From contig JAGWYJ010000026.1 in NCBI GenBank assembly GCA_018969425.1, forward strand, positions 1-45,031: a stretch of 45,031 bases of DNA, in the 5' to 3' direction. The notes under the pieces are model-generated. The model made no database searches and had not been told where the DNA came from. It worked only from the letters and a program-made list of their open reading frames with translations. The DNA is from Alphaproteobacteria bacterium. Its GTDB lineage: Bacteria > Pseudomonadota > Alphaproteobacteria > Caulobacterales > Hyphomonadaceae. The translations under genes were made by a program, and so were the position numbers. Below, piece by piece: positions 41,931-45,031 of this stretch; within the stretch, counting starts at the first letter, position 1; every line of letters starts with the position of its first letter.

Positions 41931-44328
41931 TGGTGAAAACCTTCAGCAGGACCGAGGGCGACATGAAGGCGAGCCGCTGCGCGGGGATAAGGGTCGAAAG
42001 CAGCGCGACAATCAGGCTGAGGATGCCGAGCTGCAGCCAGTCCCAGGGAAAAACATGCATCGGCAGACGCCAGCCGAAAGCCTCGACATTGACGACGCTC
42101 AACAGAACATGAGCGAGGCCGAGGCCGGTCGGTATGGCGGCAAGGGTCACCAGAAGCGCGAGAGCGGCCGTCCTGAGCAGCTCGAGGGCGCCAAGAACCG
42201 GCAGTCTCGCTCCCATCGACCACACGGGAGCCAGCTGCGATACGCGCATGGACGAAAGGGTCATCAGACTTGCGAACAGAGCCAGACCCGCCACAGAGAG
42301 GGTCAGGGCGTTCAGTGCGGCGGTCACTGCAAACGTCTGTTCGAAGATCCGCCTCGACACAGCTTTGATCTGCGCCTGATCAATAACCGCCTCTTTCGGC
42401 AATCCGAACTCGGAAACGAGCGAACTCATGAATGCGTCCGCCTCCCCATCACGGGCCCGGAATGCATAGCGCAGGCGCGGAGCATCGGGAAAACGCCGTC
42501 TGAATTCCGAGATCTCGACAAGGGCCTGCCCCTCAGGATTGCCATAGTCGGAATACACCCCTGCGACACGGGCGCTCCAGCCGGGGCCAAGAACAAACGT
42601 GTCTCCGGGAGAGATATCCCCTCGTCGCGCCAGCTGCTCATTGATCAGGATCTCGCCTGCGGTTTCGACCCGATCCCATGCGTCCGGAACCGCTTCCAGC
42701 AACGGCCAATGCTCGCGATAGCTGGCCGACACCGCGACCCCGAAAATCTCCCCCGGAAGGTCGCCCAGGCGGGCGTCAGCGCCCCAGATCGGCAACGCCT
42801 CCTGAACCCTGGGCGCTGCGAACGCAAACAGACGATCGCCCTCCTCACTGCTGCGAGCCGAGACATAGACATCCGCGACAAAGCGCTGATCCAGCCAGGC
42901 GTTGAAGGTCAACCGAAAGCTGGAGACCATCACCCCGACGCCGACATTGGCGCTGAGGGCCATCAGAAGCGCCATGAGAGCGAAGGAGAGGCGCGGCGCC
43001 TGGAGAAGAGTGTCTGCGAAAAACCACTCGGTCAGAGGCGTACGTGCAAGACGCCTGAGACCCTCAAGCGCCGCAGACAGCGCCAGCGGCAACGCCAGCG
43101 CCGCGCCGAGAAGGAGTGCTCCCATCACTGCAAATCCTGCGAGAAGCCCATGCCCGACCTGCAGCAGGATCATAGCGCTTATGCAGAAGACGCACGCGAA
43201 ACCCGCCTGCCAGAGACGAACCAAACGAGATGCGCGCGCCCACTCACGAGGCTTGGCCGACGCCAGCACCGGCATTCGCCAGAGGGTCCAGACACCCTGA
43301 GCCGAGGCGGCGGCAACGCCAAGGGCGGAAAGCGCCATGCCGGAAATCCACCAGGACGGACGCAAGGTCAGGCTCTGTGGCCCCTCCGCGCCGTACAACC
43401 CCTCAAGAGTGGCTGAAACGCCAGGCAGAAGGAGACCCGCAACCCCATAACCGAGGACGACGCCGAATGCGCCGCCGACGAGGGCGAACAGTCCGAGCTC
43501 GAACATCAGGAGACCGGAAAGGGAGGAAGTCGACACTCCAAGCGCCCGAAGGGTCCGAAAGGTCGGGCGTCTCTGTTCGAAGGCGAGGCCGACCGCCGAG
43601 TAGACGATGAAGAGCCCGACCACGAAGGCGAGAAATCCGAACGCCGTCAGATTGAGATGAAAACTGTCGGTCAGACGGGCGAGGTCGTTTTCCGCCTCAG
43701 GCTGACGAAGCGCGAGCTCGGGTGCGAGGACCTGAAGCGGCTCCAGTCCGGATCTCTGCTGAGATCCCACAATAAGCCGGCTGACACGACCAGACCGATC
43801 CAGAAGAGTCTGCGCAAGACCGATATCCGTCACAACGGTCCCCTCGGGAAGATCCTCCGCCGTCTCGATCGCCTGAGGAATCGCTCCGGAAAGCTTCTCG
43901 GCGATATCGGGAGAGGCCAGAATGAGACCGGGACGGGAGAGAAACAAACCAAGCCGCCCGGATGCCGCCGGATCGACGCTGACCGCTCCCGATGGAAGCG
44001 TCAGCGGATCAACGCCAAGCACCCGAACCGCCTCCCCCTGCAGAACGGTGCGCCCCTCAAGCACAGGAGAGACCAGCCAGCCTGCACGACGCAGACGGAT
44101 GAAGATCTCTTCATCAAAGTCCGGCGCTTCCGGGGCCTCAACGCGCGCGAAGCGCTCTCCGGACACGCGTGAGGCGGCGCTGTCATAACTGGCGCGCGCC
44201 TCGGAATTAACGGCCTGCACCCCCGACCAGAGAGCTGTCGCCGCAGACAGTCCGATGAGCATCATCGCCAGCTGGAACGGGCTGCGGACCCAGTGAGACA
44301 GGAGGGCCTTGAGAGCGACCGTCAGCAT
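41920..44328 (-). CDS. FtsX-type ABC transporter permease
   Basis: The 802-residue protein is a double-length MacB/FtsX-type permease. About ten hydrophobic helices are seen: one at the N-terminus (about 18-38), a group of four in the first half (from NLTAFGFLAFVVGLFIVYSA), two near the centre, and a final three around TLSVAGLALFASLMTL. Two extracytoplasmic domains lie between helices 1 and 2 and between the two halves. Such permeases do not import solutes; they extract lipids or lipoproteins or transmit force. It overlaps the ATPase gene by 7 bases (ATGCTGA) and the AttH-like gene by 11 bases. Confidence 0.9.
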   Translation of the reverse strand: MLTVALKALLSHWVRSPFQLAMMLIGLSAATALWSGVQAVNSEARASYDSAASRVSGERFARVEAPEAPDFDEEIFIRLRRAGWLVSPVLEGRTVLQGEAVRVLGVDPLTLPSGAVSVDPAASGRLGLFLSRPGLILASPDIAEKLSGAIPQAIETAEDLPEGTVVTDIGLAQTLLDRSGRVSRLIVGSQQRSGLEPLQVLAPELALRQPEAENDLARLTDSFHLNLTAFGFLAFVVGLFIVYSAVGLAFEQRRPTFRTLRALGVSTSSLSGLLMFELGLFALVGGAFGVVLGYGVAGLLLPGVSATLEGLYGAEGPQSLTLRPSWWISGMALSALGVAAASAQGVWTLWRMPVLASAKPREWARASRLVRLWQAGFACVFCISAMILLQVGHGLLAGFAVMGALLLGAALALPLALSAALEGLRRLARTPLTEWFFADTLLQAPRLSFALMALLMALSANVGVGVMVSSFRLTFNAWLDQRFVADVYVSARSSEEGDRLFAFAAPRVQEALPIWGADARLGDLPGEIFGVAVSASYREHWPLLEAVPDAWDRVETAGEILINEQLARRGDISPGDTFVLGPGWSARVAGVYSDYGNPEGQALVEISEFRRRFPDAPRLRYAFRARDGEADAFMSSLVSEFGLPKEAVIDQAQIKAVSRRIFEQTFAVTAALNALTLSVAGLALFASLMTLSSMRVSQLAPVWSMGARLPVLGALELLRTAALALLVTLAAIPTGLGLAHVLLSVVNVEAFGWRLPMHVFPWDWLQLGILSLIVALLSTLIPAQRLAFMSPSVLLKVFTSER

Positions 44329-45026
44329 GCGAGTATGCGACCCGCTGAGAGATGAAGGCGCAGATCGAGCTGGCTGGCGATACGAAGCGAATGCGTCGCC
44401 ATGATAAGACCCGCGCCGGATGCACGGACCAGTTCGAGCATCAGCGCCAGCACGCTCGCGGCGCTCGCCTCATCAAGATTGCCTGTCGGCTCATCAGCAA
44501 GGACCAGCACGGGCCTCATGGCGAGCGTCCGCGCGATCGCAACCCGCTGCTGCTGTCCGCCCGACAACTGTTCAGGGTAGCGGCTCAGAAGGCCTGACAG
44601 ACCGAGACGCTCGACAAGTTCATCCCGCCAAACCGGATCAAGACGCCTGGCAAGCCGGGCATGAAACGCGATATTCGATCGGACATCGAGGGAGGGAATG
44701 AGATTGAACTGCTGAAAGACCAGTCCGACTCGCTCCCGGCGCAGCGCCGACAGATCCGCGTCACCGAGACGACCGAGGTCTGTTCCCTCAATCCGGATCG
44801 ATCCGCTATCAGCCCGATCCAACCCCGCCAGAAGGTGAAGAAGAGTGCTCTTTCCGCTGCCCGACTCTCCCGTCAGCGCCAGACTGGCGCCTGCCCGAAG
44901 GTCAAAACTCACCCCGCCGAGCACCGGAAGAGGCCCTTCGGACGTCGGGTAGGTCTTGACGATCTCCCTCACCTCAACAAGCGCCGCCTCGCGCCCCTGG
45001 TCCGACATGGCGATCGTGCGGTTCAC
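44322..45026 (-). CDS. ABC transporter ATP-binding protein, LolD/AttE-like
   Basis: This is the ATPase of the AttE-AttFG-AttH-type transporter. From the GTG at 45026 it has 234 residues; an ATG at 45008 gives a six-residue shorter form, and the true start could even lie beyond the window edge. The Walker A is GESGSGKST, the Q-loop VFQQFNL, the signature LSGGQQQRVAIARTLA and the Walker B VLVLADEPTGNLD. The His switch is in MATHSL. The Glu-Pro-Thr-Gly-Asn-Leu-Asp form is typical of the LolD/MacB/FtsE group. Its stop overlaps the permease start. Confidence 0.94.
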   Translation of the reverse strand: MNRTIAMSDQGREAALVEVREIVKTYPTSEGPLPVLGGVSFDLRAGASLALTGESGSGKSTLLHLLAGLDRADSGSIRIEGTDLGRLGDADLSALRRERVGLVFQQFNLIPSLDVRSNIAFHARLARRLDPVWRDELVERLGLSGLLSRYPEQLSGGQQQRVAIARTLAMRPVLVLADEPTGNLDEASAASVLALMLELVRASGAGLIMATHSLRIASQLDLRLHLSAGRILAC

Positions 45027-45031
45027 CCCGG

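Noticed and set aside
42055-43416. A 453-codon + strand frame inside the FtsX-type permease gene
   Set aside because: It is antisense to a well-supported membrane protein gene, and the translation is a charged, Gln/Arg-rich string with no recognisable domain.
1-45031. CRISPR arrays, tRNA or rRNA genes, insertion sequences, prophage genes
   Set aside because: No regularly spaced repeats, cloverleaf or rRNA sequence, transposase, integrase or phage structural gene was seen.

Overview
The window is a high-GC bacterial chromosome segment that reads as an alphaproteobacterium, most likely from the Caulobacterales / Hyphomonadales / Parvularculales side of the class. The basis is gene order (surA-pdxA-rsmA, gmk-yicC-mltG-fabF-acpP-fabG-fabD, rpsF-rpsR-rplI, dnaB-alr-radA-cvpA-purF) and the alphaproteobacterial style of SurA, MltG and S6. 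No species name can be justified from the sequence alone. I saw no rRNA, tRNA, insertion sequence, prophage or CRISPR array.

1-11 kb is core housekeeping. surA, pdxA and rsmA are packed on the + strand (outer-membrane protein folding, vitamin B6 synthesis, 16S rRNA dimethylation). They face a seven-gene minus-strand operon, fabD-fabG-acpP-fabF-mltG-yicC-gmk, covering fatty-acid synthesis, glycan-strand termination, RNA turnover and GMP phosphorylation. Divergent from fabD is the ribosomal protein operon rpsF-rpsR-rplI. It has a leader hairpin that may bind S6:S18 and ends at a textbook intrinsic terminator.

11-23 kb is also core: dnaB, alr, radA, cvpA, purF and a YciK-like short-chain dehydrogenase on the + strand. 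These converge on the minus-strand operon panB - YfgM-like - bamB-like - der (pantothenate synthesis, envelope assembly, ribosome assembly).

22.6-34.5 kb is a mixed region of redox, hydrolase and signalling genes. It holds a DUF6481-like coiled-coil protein, an ArsC/YffB-like protein, a membrane-anchored glutathione-transferase-like protein, a lipoprotein type-B carboxylesterase and an SxxK serine hydrolase. It also holds a WYL regulator of the BrxR/CapW type with no defence genes beside it, a tandem HD-GYP protein, an exported glutathione peroxidase, a DUF3667 zinc-ribbon membrane protein, and a 675-residue protein that joins redoxin, cytochrome c, PHM-type copper monooxygenase and EF-hand modules.

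34.6-39.3 kb is the most unusual stretch. A minus-strand cluster encodes a HEPN-type putative RNase, a winged-helix / disordered-linker protein, and a stand-alone Hsp70/actin-fold ATPase whose start overlaps the preceding stop by 7 bases. An ARPP-1 domain protein follows, with its own near-consensus promoter, a perfect inverted repeat at the expected start site, and a strong hairpin after its stop. The parts (HEPN nuclease, regulator, chaperone-like NTPase, ARPP-1) suggest a stress or biological-conflict system. This is inference.

39.6-45 kb holds a Spinster-like MFS transporter and, on the minus strand, an AttE-AttFG-AttH-type set: ABC ATPase, FtsX-type permease, and exported lipocalin-like AttH/CrtC-fold protein. 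The ATPase lies at the right edge and may start outside the window.
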